The translations under genes were made by a program, and so were the position numbers. From assembly GCF_025698545.1 (NCBI RefSeq), contig NC_068575.1:61947980-62011979 (forward strand): DNA of 64,000 nt. The letters are read 5' to 3'. The notes under the pieces are model-generated. The model did not search any database, was not told where the DNA came from, and saw only the letters and a program-made list of their open reading frames with translations. Position 1 is the stretch's first letter; the number at the start of each line of letters is the position of its first letter. Origin of the DNA: Gossypium raimondii (taxonomy: Eukaryota > Streptophyta > Magnoliopsida > Malvales > Malvaceae). Positions 23,451-36,458 of the stretch are shown in pieces.

Positions 23451-24996
23451 TGTGCATCATGTTCAATTCGTCAATGCGTGAGGCACCTCCAACCCTGTTG
23501 AATATGTTGCCTCTTCAAGTAACTTAAAACACTCAAGTTATTATCAAAATCGAAAGATAAAACTTCAACCAAAAACAATATTAAATGTGTTAAAAAATCT
23601 ATTGAGAACTTCAGTCGAAACTAACAACAAATCCCTTAACAAAACTAAAGCTAAATAATTAAAAAACCTCCCTAACATTTTAACCAATCTAATTCTATCC
23701 ACTCCCATTCAATACTACACCAATGGCCATAATCATACTATTATTATTATTATTATTATTTATTTATAATTTATCAATCACGTCATTTTATAAAATATAT
23801 TCAAATGGACAACATATTTAAATGTTAACATTATCAAATAAATGAAAAAATTAAGAAAATTATATTGTACCAATTAATTAGTTTTTGTGGAAATTAATTT
23901 AGACGGTTACAATCATTATTACTCGAGATTAAAATCGTATAACGAGAATTTCGTGTATTAATTTAATCGTTAGGATGTTTATTATTTCAGATGTGGTCTT
24001 GGTCAAGCCGTGTTAACCACAAGACTATTAGAATTTTACTCTCCTATTGTAATTCAAAAAGAAAAAAGAAAAATTGTATGATATAGTTATTATTTTAGTT
24101 TTTGGAATTAATATCTCGTTTGACCCTTAATTCTCACTTTATTTATTATTATTTTATTGATTTGACCCTATACTTTTATTTGTATACCCATTACCAACTT
24201 ATAATTTATGTTAAAACAAATCTTCTCATCCAATCAAATCTTGCCACGATAAAAAAAATAAAAATTCATTTAAAATATTATAAAATTCATAAAATTTCAA
24301 TAAAATTGTAAAATAAATTCATATTTTTAAAAACTAAAATTCTAAACAAACAAAATTTTTTAAAATTTTAAGATTTTTAATTTTTTTGAAGTTTCACATA
24401 TTCATAATTTTAAAATACTTGTTTAATTTTCAAAATAGATTATAATTTTTAAAGTTTTTAGGGTTTCTTTTGAATTTTTTATGATTTTTAAAAATTTCTG
24501 ATATATTTTAAAACATATTAAGTATTTTTTAATTTCTTCTTGACACATGGCAATATGCCATTGGTTGGCTTAGTATTCTTTTTAAAAGAAATTTGGATTT
24601 GGGTAACTAATTATAGAATGAAATTACATGAGCTAGACTGAACCCTAAATTGATAAAAATAGTATGGATACCAAAATGATAATTTAGATATATTAGGAGG
24701 AGGAAAAGAGGTATTAAGACTTTTTTTTCTCCCCTTAAAATGCGAATTAAGGCCCATTACCTACTTTTACCTAAAACCATGCACGAAAACTCCATGCACG
24801 AGGAGTCCATTAAAGTCCACTAAGGACGATTCGTTTCGTTTTCCTATTTTGCATCAGCATCGCATAGAATCTCACAGTTGCTGCCTTTTCTTTTATAGCA
24901 TATATAGAAACACAACAAGTTCCTTTTAAGTCCCAAGACTATTCTCTTCATTTTTTTTATATATAACAACACTGTTTGTCCGCTTAAACCAGGATC
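23451..24996. other. AT-rich DNA upstream of the GMI1-like gene
   Basis: Includes an ATT run near 23738-23762 and long AT-rich tracts. The last 250 bases are the putative promoter, with a TATA-like CATATATAGAAAC near 24899. No CTT-N7-AAG motif (the SOG1 damage-response site) was found by eye in the 300 bases before the start codon. Confidence 0.5.
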
Positions 24997-27900
24997 ATGG
25001 AAAACAAGGACCATTTTAAGGGTCTAAAGAGGCGATTGGCTTTTGACGATGAAGATTCCGGCGAAGTTTGCCGTTTCAAAGTTTTGTTACCCAATGGGAC
25101 TAGTGTTGGACTAGCTTTGAAAGACCCTGAGTCTGAAATCTCATTTCAAGGTTTCATTGACTTGATTAAGGACGCTTATGACATGGTTAAACGTCAATCT
25201 GGGTCGTTTAAAAGGAAACGAATGATAGATTGGAAGAATGAAAAGTTATGTCTTGAGGATATAAATGGGGTTAAAACTAGGAGCAGAATTGATTTGCGGC
25301 GTTTTAAACCGCACAAGTGTCATATTTTAAAACTTCATGTGAGTCCTGTTTAGATGTATTTAAAGACATGATAGAAGTAAAAGCATGTGTTTTTTATGAC
25401 TTACTACTTCTTGTTTGTTTTGATAATCAGGATGGCTCTGGAAAGTTCGCCAATAATTTTGAGGTAGTGTCTTTTTTTCTTTCAATTTTGGGGGTCATTG
25501 TCGTTTTAAAATTGTTGGTTTATTTTATTTATTGTTTATGAGGTGCAAGTAACTTTGTTATGGCTATTTGTATGTTACATAACTAGATATGAGCATGTGA
25601 TGGCCTTTGAAGATCATATATACACCTGAGTATGAGTGAATAACTTAGTAAAACTGGCATGTATTTTACTGAGAAACCATAACTAGTTCTTGGATGAATT
25701 TGTTGGTTTTCAGAATATGTGGGATTTGACCCCGGATACAGATTTGTTAATGGAGTTACCAGAAGAATACACTTTTGAAACTGCTCTTGCAGATTTGATT
25801 GTAAGTTTAATCGGGCTTATGAGATTCTGGATTTTCTTTTTATGTTTAATTTGTTGTTAAAATTGGTGCTTACACTTTCCTTCCGGTTTAACAGGACAAT
25901 TCCTTGCAGGCAGTGTGGTTGAATGATGTAAACCATAGGAGATTGATAAGGTTTGAAATTATTTGTAAAATTGATGGTTTATTTAATGATGGCTATATCT
26001 GAACTAGTGTATGGCTGTATTTTGTTCTTAGCTTGAACTTATTCTGTTGTGGAATAAATTAATTTCAGATAGTGAACTGAAGGTGTAATGAATGATTTGA
26101 TTGTATATGTGACTGGTTGAGATTATTGATTATGGCCAATGACTTGAGCTTTAGAAGTATGATTTATTCTCACTTAGATTATTCCAACAATTTCGTTAAT
26201 ATATGATGTGGTTAAGAATTTGTTTGTTATCTGTCTTTTTCATACACATTGATTTGTTTTCTTAAATTTACGCCAGAGTTTCCTAAAGGCCTATATATAT
26301 TTATATGGAGTCTTAAATATTCTAGCCTCTTAATGTATTGTGTGTTTTTTATGATGTGTTGCTTTTCCTCATAATAAAAACAAATTGTTTTCATCATACT
26401 TTATATGGCTAATGGCTATTTTAATGTTTTTGAAGTGTGGATGTTCTTGAGAGTGGAATCTCAATTTTTGACACTGGACCTGGAATGGACAACAGTGATG
26501 AAAACTCTATTGTGAAGTGGTATGTTTATATGAAGTCCTTTTTCTCTTCTTTTATATTTATGTTTTTTTTTTTTTTGTTACGACTTCTTGGTTTGGCACT
26601 TTGGGTTACTTTTCTTCTGTAGTCAGGTAAGACAGAAGTTAAGTTATGCTTGATGTATTCAACTGCTACACTTTTCAAGCAGCCTTTTAGATTTTCTCTC
26701 ATCCATCCACACCGGTTTGTTCATGGTTCAAAGTTTCGAACTTAAGTGGGATATATTTTGGAAGGAAATATGCACTATAGACTTCTACTGGTTTCTTAAT
26801 TATAGTTTTTCTTTTCAGTTTTGCTAATGAATTCAAGTTTATTCCACTTATTCTATTCAGGGGAAAGATGGGTGCCTCGCTAAACAGGTTATATAAACAA
26901 CAGGCAATAGGGTGCAAGCCACCATTCTTAGTGGTACAAAATCTGTGAAACTCATGTATTTCTTTGGTTAGACACATTAGTATCTCTGTCTGAGATTTGA
27001 CATAATTGAAGCTTGCCTTTTATGTTTGCACACAAAGATTCTAATGTTAGTTAGAAGCTCTCACTTTGGCTTTCATAACAATGCAGCCCTTTTTTGGCAT
27101 GTTTGGATATGGAGGACCTATTGCATCTATGAATCTAGGGAGGTATGACCTATTTGACAAACCACATGGCCTTTCCTCTGTTTTATGCTGATAGAATCAT
27201 TTCCTAGAGAATTAATACATTTTTGTAGTTATATATTTTCTTGTCTTCATATAGCTGTGTTGAAGTCTCTTCCAAGACAAAACAATCCAAGAAAGTTTAC
27301 AAGTTACGTCTTGCACGAGAGGCTTTACTTGGCAATTCTGGCTCTGAATGTAGTTGGAGTGTAAGATAGTCTTATTATTAATTTCCCTAAAGAATAAGTT
27401 TTTATAGAAATTATTTTTGTTATGAAATTTTCTCAGAAGTTTGTTGCATTATGTCATCAAAATCTTTTTACATTAGACTGATGGAGGCATTAGGGATCCT
27501 CTTGATGAAGAAATCAAGGAGTCACCCCATGGGAGCTTTACAAAGGTTTACTCTTCTGTATGTTCCCTTTAATTTTCATATATTGTTGTTTTTGAGGTTA
27601 GATCCTGCATTCTATTTGTGCATAAGAATCATTTTAGCTAGGTGAGCTGTTTGCGTTTTATTTGTCTCAGTTCATGTATTTATAGTATGATTCTTCACAG
27701 GTGGTGATATTAAATCCTGTAGTGAGAAACTTGGACATATCTAAGCTCCAATGTAAGCTGAAAGACATATACTTCCCATATATTCAGGTGTGAGTTTATC
27801 CTTTGACTTCATGTATTGTGATTTAATTAAGCTTTGCCAATGAAACATGGCAACATGTTTCTCATTTAGTTGAGTTTCTTTTTTCTGAATTTTAGGTTCT

Positions 27901-30900
27901 GTTGAAACTAAAAATGGGCATCATCCTTTCTCCTTTTGGCATTTTTTTCCAATTACATTTAGACCTGCCAAATTGGCTGGTGTATGCACATATATTTATG
28001 TGCTTTTCTGTTATATTTTTATGTTGGAATCTGTTCTAGCTTTCAACTAATAACTGTAAGCATTTTGAATTTCGTTGTCATCTATTCTAACCTACTATTT
28101 AGTAGTAACATTTTCAGTTTCAACTTTTAATCATAATCCTAATTGCCTTCATGTAACAATTTGTTGACCTGCAGTGTGATGAGTTGTCCAAGGTTGGCAG
28201 GACTATTACACCTGTTGAGTTCCAGGTTTAGTAATCTTGCAGTAACTTGTTAATTTTGACATGGCTTTTGTTGTTACTCCTAGTTGTCAAGTTGTGGACT
28301 GTGTGGGAAAATATTTTGGGAGTAATAAAAGATATTGTTGCTGTTTAGGTTAATGGTCTTGATTTAACTGAAATTCAAGGCGGTGAAATTGCAACCACCA
28401 ACTTGCATTCTTGCAATGGTCCTGAGTTTACTCTATTAATGCGCTTTTCCCTTAAGAAGGAGAAAATTTCAACCAATGCTTCAGGTAGTTATCATTCTTA
28501 CTGTTTTACTGCTTTTATTGATGCCATTCTTGCTGCTTATGGAACAACCATATTTTTCCTGGTCTTATGTTGCCGAGTTTTTTATTTTCCAGGTTCAAAG
28601 GCTCCTCAAATAGCAAATGCACGCCTCAAATGTATTTATTTTCCTATTCGTCAGGTATTTGGATGATTGGTTTCCTTTTTGTAGCTAGGCTCTGCAGAAG
28701 TACTATAAATAATGTTTTACAGGGGAAGGAGAATATTGAGAGGATTTTGGAGAGTTTGGATACTGAAGGATGTGGAGTTGGAGAAAACTTTGAGAATTAT
28801 AGTCGTGTCTCAATTCGTCGACTTGGTCGTCTACTTCCAGATGCTCGTTGGGTTAGTTTCCTATCCAGCTTGCGAATGCCAAGTTGTTTTTCATATACCT
28901 TACATTGTAATTGTGGAATCTCCGTTTTTAAGAATCCTCCCCGAGGAGATACTATTTATTCGTCTATAATCATTTAAATTCATATGCATTAGTGCTTCTT
29001 TGTGGTAATGCCGTTTGGTTTAAAACTCCAATAATTAATTCATAATGTATTTGCTTTACGACAGGCAATACTTCCTTTTATGGATTTCAGGCAGAGAAAG
29101 GGAGATCAGTCTCACTTGTTGAAACGATGTTGCTTGAGAGTTAAATGCTTTGTTGGTAGAGTGCATTAAATTTAAGAGAAAGTCCTTTATATGCTTTCTT
29201 GCAATGTTCCTTTTCTTTCTCTATTATCATAATGCTTCAAGCAAGCACTTTTTTGGTTGCAGAGACTGATGCTGGATTTAATCCAATGCCTTCAAAAGTA
29301 AGCAATTTTGTGTCTCCTACATATATGTTTCACCAGCGTGGTTTCTGAATTTTTCATAGCATGCTGTTACGCCAATATCTATGGTTCTATTGTCAGTTTT
29401 GTTACCAGTTAACTTGCTTAGTGATTCCTGGCTTGCTGCTCTACATGACGGTTATCATTCTTAGTGTGTGCATTTACGGTGCATCTTAGTTAACAATCAG
29501 GTGATGGATTAAACAAGTTTAATTAACAATATTTTTATCTTGTGTATTTTTTCCAGACTGATTTGGCACACCATAGTCCTTTCTCCATTGCTCTAAGGAA
29601 CTTTGGCAATAGGCCTCAGGACAAAGAAAAAGGTGAACCTTTTCCATTTTTTTTTTTTTTTGGTTTTGCTCCATGCTGAATTTGTTAATTTTACTTTGCT
29701 TATGATCCTTGTTAATCAAATATTCTTGAATCTATAGATGTTGATATTGAAATTCATAGAGATGGAAAACAGTTAACACCTTTGCAACTGGAAAGGGAGT
29801 ACCGGGAATGGCTTCTTCTAATGCATCATAGGTATGATGAAGAAATCGACTCTGGTGAGGATCCGCCTGTTCTTATTGTCAATCCCTTGAACAAGAAGGC
29901 ACTAGGAATATCATCTGACGGTATGTATTATCTCTTCAGCTGTTTGACTTATAAATGCATGTTTGATTGATCTGCTATTGTTTTCCTTACGTCTTGTCTT
30001 TGTAGTTGACATGTTTCTTTCCATCCCGTTTTAGTATATATTACTTACATGTACTATTGCCTCTTTTCAACTTGCAGTTATAAGGGTTCATCAAGCTCTA
30101 AAGAGAAAGGAATTATTGTGGAAAAGTGGCCAGAAAATCAAAGTTCTCAAGGGTGCATATGCAGGGTGTTATAAGAACAACGTCTATGCTATAATAGAAT
30201 ATTTCTTGATTGAAGGATTTGAGGGGGATTCTGGTGGTAAGCATTTATTAAAGCAAAGAAGCTCAATCTCCCATTTTCTAATGTCTTATAATTCATTATT
30301 GAATTTTGTACATCTAAGTGGCTTTTTATTGATTGATGCATCATTTATTTGTTTCTATAGGAGAAGCTCGGATTATATGCAGGTAACCTTATAGTTTTCC
30401 CTTTTAAGTTTCTTGTATTTCTTTTAATCTTGTTTAGTAATGACTAATGTGTATGTCCATTTCTGTATGGAAGGCCACTAGGTACAGAAAATGGTTGTGA
30501 ACTTTCTGTAAAGGGTGGAACACCCAGTTTAAATATTCAGGATTCATTGTCTCTTCCAATTAGCGTGATTGATTCGGGAAAGGTTAACTTTTACCGCAAA
30601 TTCTTCTACTACTGTGAAACCTGTTAGCAACTGCGTCATATGGTCGAGTAACATGCTCAATTCTGAGCCATTTGCAGTGCATAGCCATTAATGATTCTGA
30701 TTGGGAGCGTCAACTTGAGAAACACAACCAGAAGACTCCCTCAAGAATTGATCTGCTCAATGTGAAACAATGTCATTGGTTGGAGATCGATGGGGTCAGT
30801 TGATATTCAATTGTGATAGCCTCCTATTCCTTTGTTTTATCTGTTGGCCTATGGTTTTTGGCATTTTCATAACAGAATGTTTGCCTGTTCTTGTATTAGG

Positions 30901-33900
30901 CTTTTCCAACCAGTCTAACGATACCTGCTGGACAAACCCCTCCAGAGGACATTGTTGCTGTTTTTCGCCCGAGTAGTTTCGAGGTTTCTAAGGTTTCAAA
31001 TTACTTGGATCAGAAGGACATTGTGAAGACTAATTTAGATATGTTAATGAAAGTGCAATATAGAACTGAGAACCATCGAGATGCTAAACATATTAACTCG
31101 CTTCGCATAGCACCTTCATCTTTCAAAGGGTTTCATGGCTTATATAAATTTCCACTTGGGGTTAAGCTCCCTCACTTGTTTCAGAAAGCAGGTGCATATA
31201 CATTTTCATTCTCCACTGTGAGTAATTCAAGAGACCTATTTTTCCTACTTTTGAGTTTATACAATACCATATGTTTTGAAGCTTCTTCTGGTCATGCAAT
31301 CTAACGGAAGCTTCATATTTATTAGGAACATTCTCGTTGTCAGAATTACAATTTAACAATAACGGTGGTTCCTTCAGAAAAGGTTGGAAGGTGGCAGCTA
31401 CTGGGTGATACACGGTTTCCATCTTATAGTGTAAGGTAGGGAATCTTAAGGATCTGATATCTGGATTTGGGTGTTTAGCAACTTCCTTGACAAATGAAGT
31501 TAATATATATATCAACAAATATTCTCATTTAGAACTACATTGTAGAAGTTTAAAATGAGATCATTTTTTCCACCCTTCTCTTACTCTATGGACATTGGAC
31601 AGGGTCGGTTCATGTTTTCCACCCCTCTCTATTGCATGCTATGACATATATGACAACCGAATGTCATTTACCTCCATTCCTAACTTAAAGATCACTCTCG
31701 GTATGAATGAATATTTGAGTGTTGATGTGGTCAAGATGAAGCCTTCCCTTTCGTCTGATAAGTTGGCCATTGTTATCGAGGTATGTTCTTTCATAAATCT
31801 TTTTGCCTCTTGAAAGGAATTACATTTACATTTATATGCCTAAAACTGTGCAAATAATTTTCTATAGGATGTCATGGTTGAAACTAATGGGTTAGACTCA
31901 ATCCGGCCAAATTATGCAGCCACCTTGATGATATATATTCAAGATGAGTCGACATCAATTCCTTTGGAATGTCAAGGTATTCTGCTCTACATTAATTATT
32001 CTGCAAGCAAAAGCTTTAGTTTAGAAACAAGTCTAATCATTTATTTTGTACTGTTTTTTTTTGTGCATATTAGTTACTCCTGGAGCTTTACACCGTATCG
32101 AAGTCAGTTCACGACTTCCTGGAAAGCAATTACTCCCAGGTTTTATACTTGAGCAATTTGTGCTAGAGGTGAGACTTTGTTATCATTTTAATGCCAATTG
32201 TTTGGTTCTACACACAGGAGAGCCTCTTTTTATTTTTCTCTCTTCCTTATAACCTTTTTCTGTGGTTGTGAGTGGAAACAGTAGCACATAGGCCATAAGA
32301 TTGTAATCTGAAATTATACACTGGGCATGTGGTCTTCATATTACTAACACGATAATGTGCTTTTGTAGATGTTCGATGTTTATGGAAATCATGTTGAAGA
32401 AGGATTAGAAGTTCAATTCCAATTGGATGGTTTTAGCATCCCAGGTCTAATAGGCTCAAAGCATAAGGTTGGTTCTTTAAACTGCTCTTTGTCGGCTCTC
32501 AAAGGGGGAATAAAAGTGTCATACTAATTTATACTGCATGTTCAATATTTGTCATGAATTTGATACTAAAACTTGTAGTCAAAATTACACTTTTTGAGAT
32601 ATGAGCATGATGGTGTTCTTAGGTGGATAACCTTGGACGTATTGACCTTGGGGGCCTACTGAAAGTAACTGCAGGTTATGGAAAACAAGGTATGTACCTT
32701 CATTCTTTAGATGGTGTTTCTTGGCAAAGTTGTCCCATTGAAAAGACTGTGAATTTCCTTTCAATATAAATCATATTTTGTTAGTTTCAAATTCTATTAA
32801 TTTTTCCAGATCAGTTGTAACTATATTTTTAGCCGATTTTTTTCCTGCATGCCTCCTGCAGTGTCTCTATCTATTTTACATGGTGATAAAGTAACTTTCA
32901 AGCAAGCATTTCAAACCGAGAAAAGGGAGCTACGAATATCAAGTGTCAGTAATTATTCACTCTTGTTTCATTTTCATCATTGCTAATATTTCGATAAACT
33001 TTTCTGTTTACTATAATGTTTTCTCAGATACCTGAGCACTGCCTTGCTGGTTCTACACTGGAAAATATAAGTTTTGAAGTTATAGACTCGAAGGGGGATG
33101 TTGATGGAACTTTCCATGATGATGAAAAGTGTGGCCGGTTCCATACACTCGTAGTTAAGTCGGAATCACATCAAATAGATGATTCCATTCGCTATGCATT
33201 CAAGCATGGCCGCTGCAACATAGCTTCTTTACCCCTTCCTCAAATTGAAGGGCCCCTTTGCTTCAAAGCTTTTCATTCTCGATACACTGAGCTCTATTGC
33301 GATGTTGAGGTTGGAAAAAAATCTTGTGTCTATATTGTGATTACCATTTCATAAGCAAAATTGCTGATTTCTTTCTGCAGATTTCTCTTGTTCATGCTCC
33401 AAATGTTGACACCGATGAGAATGAGGTCCAGTCTTCAGATGGAAAGCTGATGCTCCTGCAGAATTCACCGTTTTTCAAGAATGGCAATGTAGGAAACCTA
33501 CTGGCCCTAGTGAAATATGACGAGGTAAGGTAACCTGTCCAAAGGGTGCATATTTTATCGATGTAACTGCAATTGAATTTTTAAAATGGACTGTTTATTG
33601 AACAGGGACTAAAGAGTGAATTATGCAAACATGGTGAGCGTGTTGGAAAATTGGAAAATTGTCTGAAGACTCTTAATTGCTGGAAGACGGACATCGAGCT
33701 CTATATGTCTGAGTTGCAAGGTTGTTTTTCTAGCATGCTTTATTTTATTGTTTTCTAAACCAATCATTTTTATAATGAATATGGTTTGTTTATAAGATGT
33801 CTCAAGCTTTAAATTATTGTTTTCTCGTTGTAAACTAATCATATTAGAAAATACGATGTAGTTGTTTATCAGCAACTTTTTGCAGATTCTCTGGAACCTG

Positions 33901-35193
33901 ATTTAGTGAACGATCTGGACTGTTTGTCCACGAAAGAAGAAATAACAAAGCTAATCGAGGGAAGAGGTCATTCTGCAGCTTCTACTCTTCTCTGCAGTAT
34001 TGCTCAAGGACATTGGATGGATGTCATGCAAGATGTAGTAGGTGTTGTAGCCCTACTCGGAACAGCTGGCTCCATTAAGCTAAGCAGGTTGTCTTTGATT
34101 TATTTTTAAATAAATCTCTTGTGAAAAAAAATGAAATATCATAAAATCCTTTTCTAACTCCAACTCCATGGATTACCTTGTTTTTCTCCATTGTAGGATT
34201 TTAGCTGAGTACTTGGGTGAAGATCAAATGGTTGCTGTTGTGTGCAAATCCTATGAAGTAGCACGTGCCCTCGAGCAGTATGACCATAACGGAGAAGTTG
34301 ATTCTCGGCTTGGTCTGCACGCAGAAGCTACTGCACTTAGTAAATCTATAAGTGGCAGATTTCTTGTAGTATGCCTTGAAGATATAAGGTATGGCATGCA
34401 TGATAGCTATTGGTTTCAAGATTATTAAAACTTTATGTAACGATCAATGAATTTCGACTCTATGTAACGATCATGCAGGCCTTATCTAGGAGGGGTTGAA
34501 GTCAATGACCCTCAAAGGAAGCTAATCTTACCGGCTCCTCGGTTACTAAGTGGAAACTACCCTCCAGGTTTTATTGGCTATGCGGTTAATTTGGTTAACT
34601 TAGAGCACCCTCATATAGATTACAGGACCGAATCTGGCCACGGTCTGCGTGAGACTCTGTTCTACAGACTGTTCAGCAAGGTTCAAGTGTATGAAACAAG
34701 AGAAGAGATGGAAAATGCTCGTAATTGCATAACACATGGCGCTGTGTCTCTGGACGGAGGGATTCTGAGAAAGAATGGCATTCTATCTCTCGGATTCAGG
34801 TACTCAAAACTCTTTCTCACACCATACGAGCATGTATGCATTTTTGTAAATATATAAGTTTCTTATGTTATACATGTCTAATTCATTGAGTCATCATCTT
34901 CTAGGAACCCCGAAATATATTTCCCTGTTCAGATCACGAACGTCTCTCCAGAAAGAAAGAAAATCATGGAACAAATCAAGGAAAAACAATTGGAGCTAAG
35001 AACAACTTTGCAAGGCATCAATGTAGCAAGCGAAAAACTTGATCGAGCTCGCCATAAGTTCAACAGGAAACAAAAGCAATTTCAGAAGTACTTGGATAAC
35101 ATCGATGATGCAATCAACGATACCGTAACTCCGAGTACAACCCCATCGCAATGCACCCAACGGCTCGGAACTCCCTCCAAGGTGATTATATAA
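24997..35193 (+). CDS. GMI1: GMI1/SMCHD1-like protein: GHKL ATPase plus SMC hinge
   Basis: Large nuclear protein of the plant GMI1 type, related to animal SMCHD1 and to DMS3, acting in somatic homologous recombination and chromatin repair. 37 exons join in frame to 1588 residues (Arabidopsis GMI1 is close to 1600). Key exons: 24997-25338, 25431-25463, 25714-25800, 25895-25950, 26436-26519, 26861-26933, 27087-27142, 27255-27360, 27477-27545, then further exons, the longest being 30900-31217, 33028-33309 and 34479-34799, to the last one at 34905-35193. The GHKL ATPase lies near residues 130-330: DLIDNSLQA (about 152-160), DTGPGM (185-190), KMGAS and FGMFGYGG. The hinge domain (about 1300-1480) carries VVGVVALLGTAGSIKLSR and LVNLEHPHI. 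A coiled-coil-prone, Lys/Gln-rich C-terminus follows. Exon 6 could end 3 bases earlier (26930). All phases agree, so the gene looks intact. Confidence 0.92.
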
Positions 35194-36458
35194 ATCCTAA
35201 AACATGTTTTTAAGTTCATATACAGATTTTTCTTTTGGTAAGTTCTAAATTCATATATGGTTTTAGCTATATGGTAATTTCACAACAGCTGAAACATTAT
35301 AAAAGATCATAGGAGCTTTTGCATTATCTTTGCAGTGCCCACATTTTGACTTTTTAACCTTTTTTTTTAAATCTTCTTTATTTGCTTTTTAGTATCAAAA
35401 ATGGATTTTTTATCATATTAAATAAATGGAGCTTTATTAGTTGTATGCCAGCATTCGGCCATGGATGATATATATATGGAAGATAGTTTATAATTGCCGG
35501 TATTAAAATGTAAGCATAAAGTGCAAGACTTTGATTGCACCCTTCACCGGCTCATAATTTGTGCCACCTTGTTGTGATTTGTGATTCAGCTCTTTATGAT
35601 TATTGTTTAGGTTTTTTTTTAAATATCAATGTTTAATACTCAGTTTTTACTTTTTGGGTTGTAGAGTCAAGATTTTGTCTCTGAATTTTGTGAAGAATTT
35701 ATAAGTTAAGGTCGAACCCTACAAATGTTAAATGATTATAATTTCCTTAATAGGTGATACACCACGAATGATTCATTTTGACGGGACATTTTCATTCAGT
35801 GAAGTCATTGCCTATCAATGCTCTTGAGCTCTTTTAAAAATCGAGAGACAACCTCAGCTTGACCTCTGATAAAATAAAACCCCTTAACAAATACTTGTTT
35901 CCTACATATATCAATATAGATCGATTTACGAGCCTCATTTTAAACTCAAAAAAAAGTTTATTATTATATTATATTACATGTGATGATATATTTATTGCAT
36001 CACTTGACTAATTGTAAATTTTATATGGAAATTAAATTCAGGATTAAATTTATAATTTACACAAAATACAAGACTAACATTAAAATTTAACCAAAATAAA
36101 TAAATATAGGAAAAAGCTAACGAAATCAAAGGAAGATAGTATTTTTAAAAGGAGAGAGAAGAAGGGGCTGTTTGGTTCTTTTGAATCCATTATTATTTTT
36201 CTACCAAATCTCCACACTTTTCTTCATCCCTCTCACTTCACCTCAAATTCTTCCTCTTCAAACTTCTATATTTTTTTAAGAAAAAAGAGAATTTTATAGA
36301 GAAGAAGAGGATCAAGAAAAGAATTTTTTTTTTATTTTTTTTTTTTGGGGTGATAGTGGTGACGGGGATTGTTTTGTAATTTTCATTGGTGTTTTTGGGT
36401 GTATTTCAAAAAAAAAAATTAGAAGAAATCTGAGATTTGGGGGTGGCGCTGTACAAAA
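35194..36458. other. Intergenic DNA between the GMI1-like and SINAT genes
   Basis: The 3' UTR of the GMI1-like gene and the promoter and 5' UTR of the SINA-type gene, which begins in a pyrimidine-rich then poly-T/poly-A stretch around 36220-36420. No other gene is visible. Confidence 0.5.
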
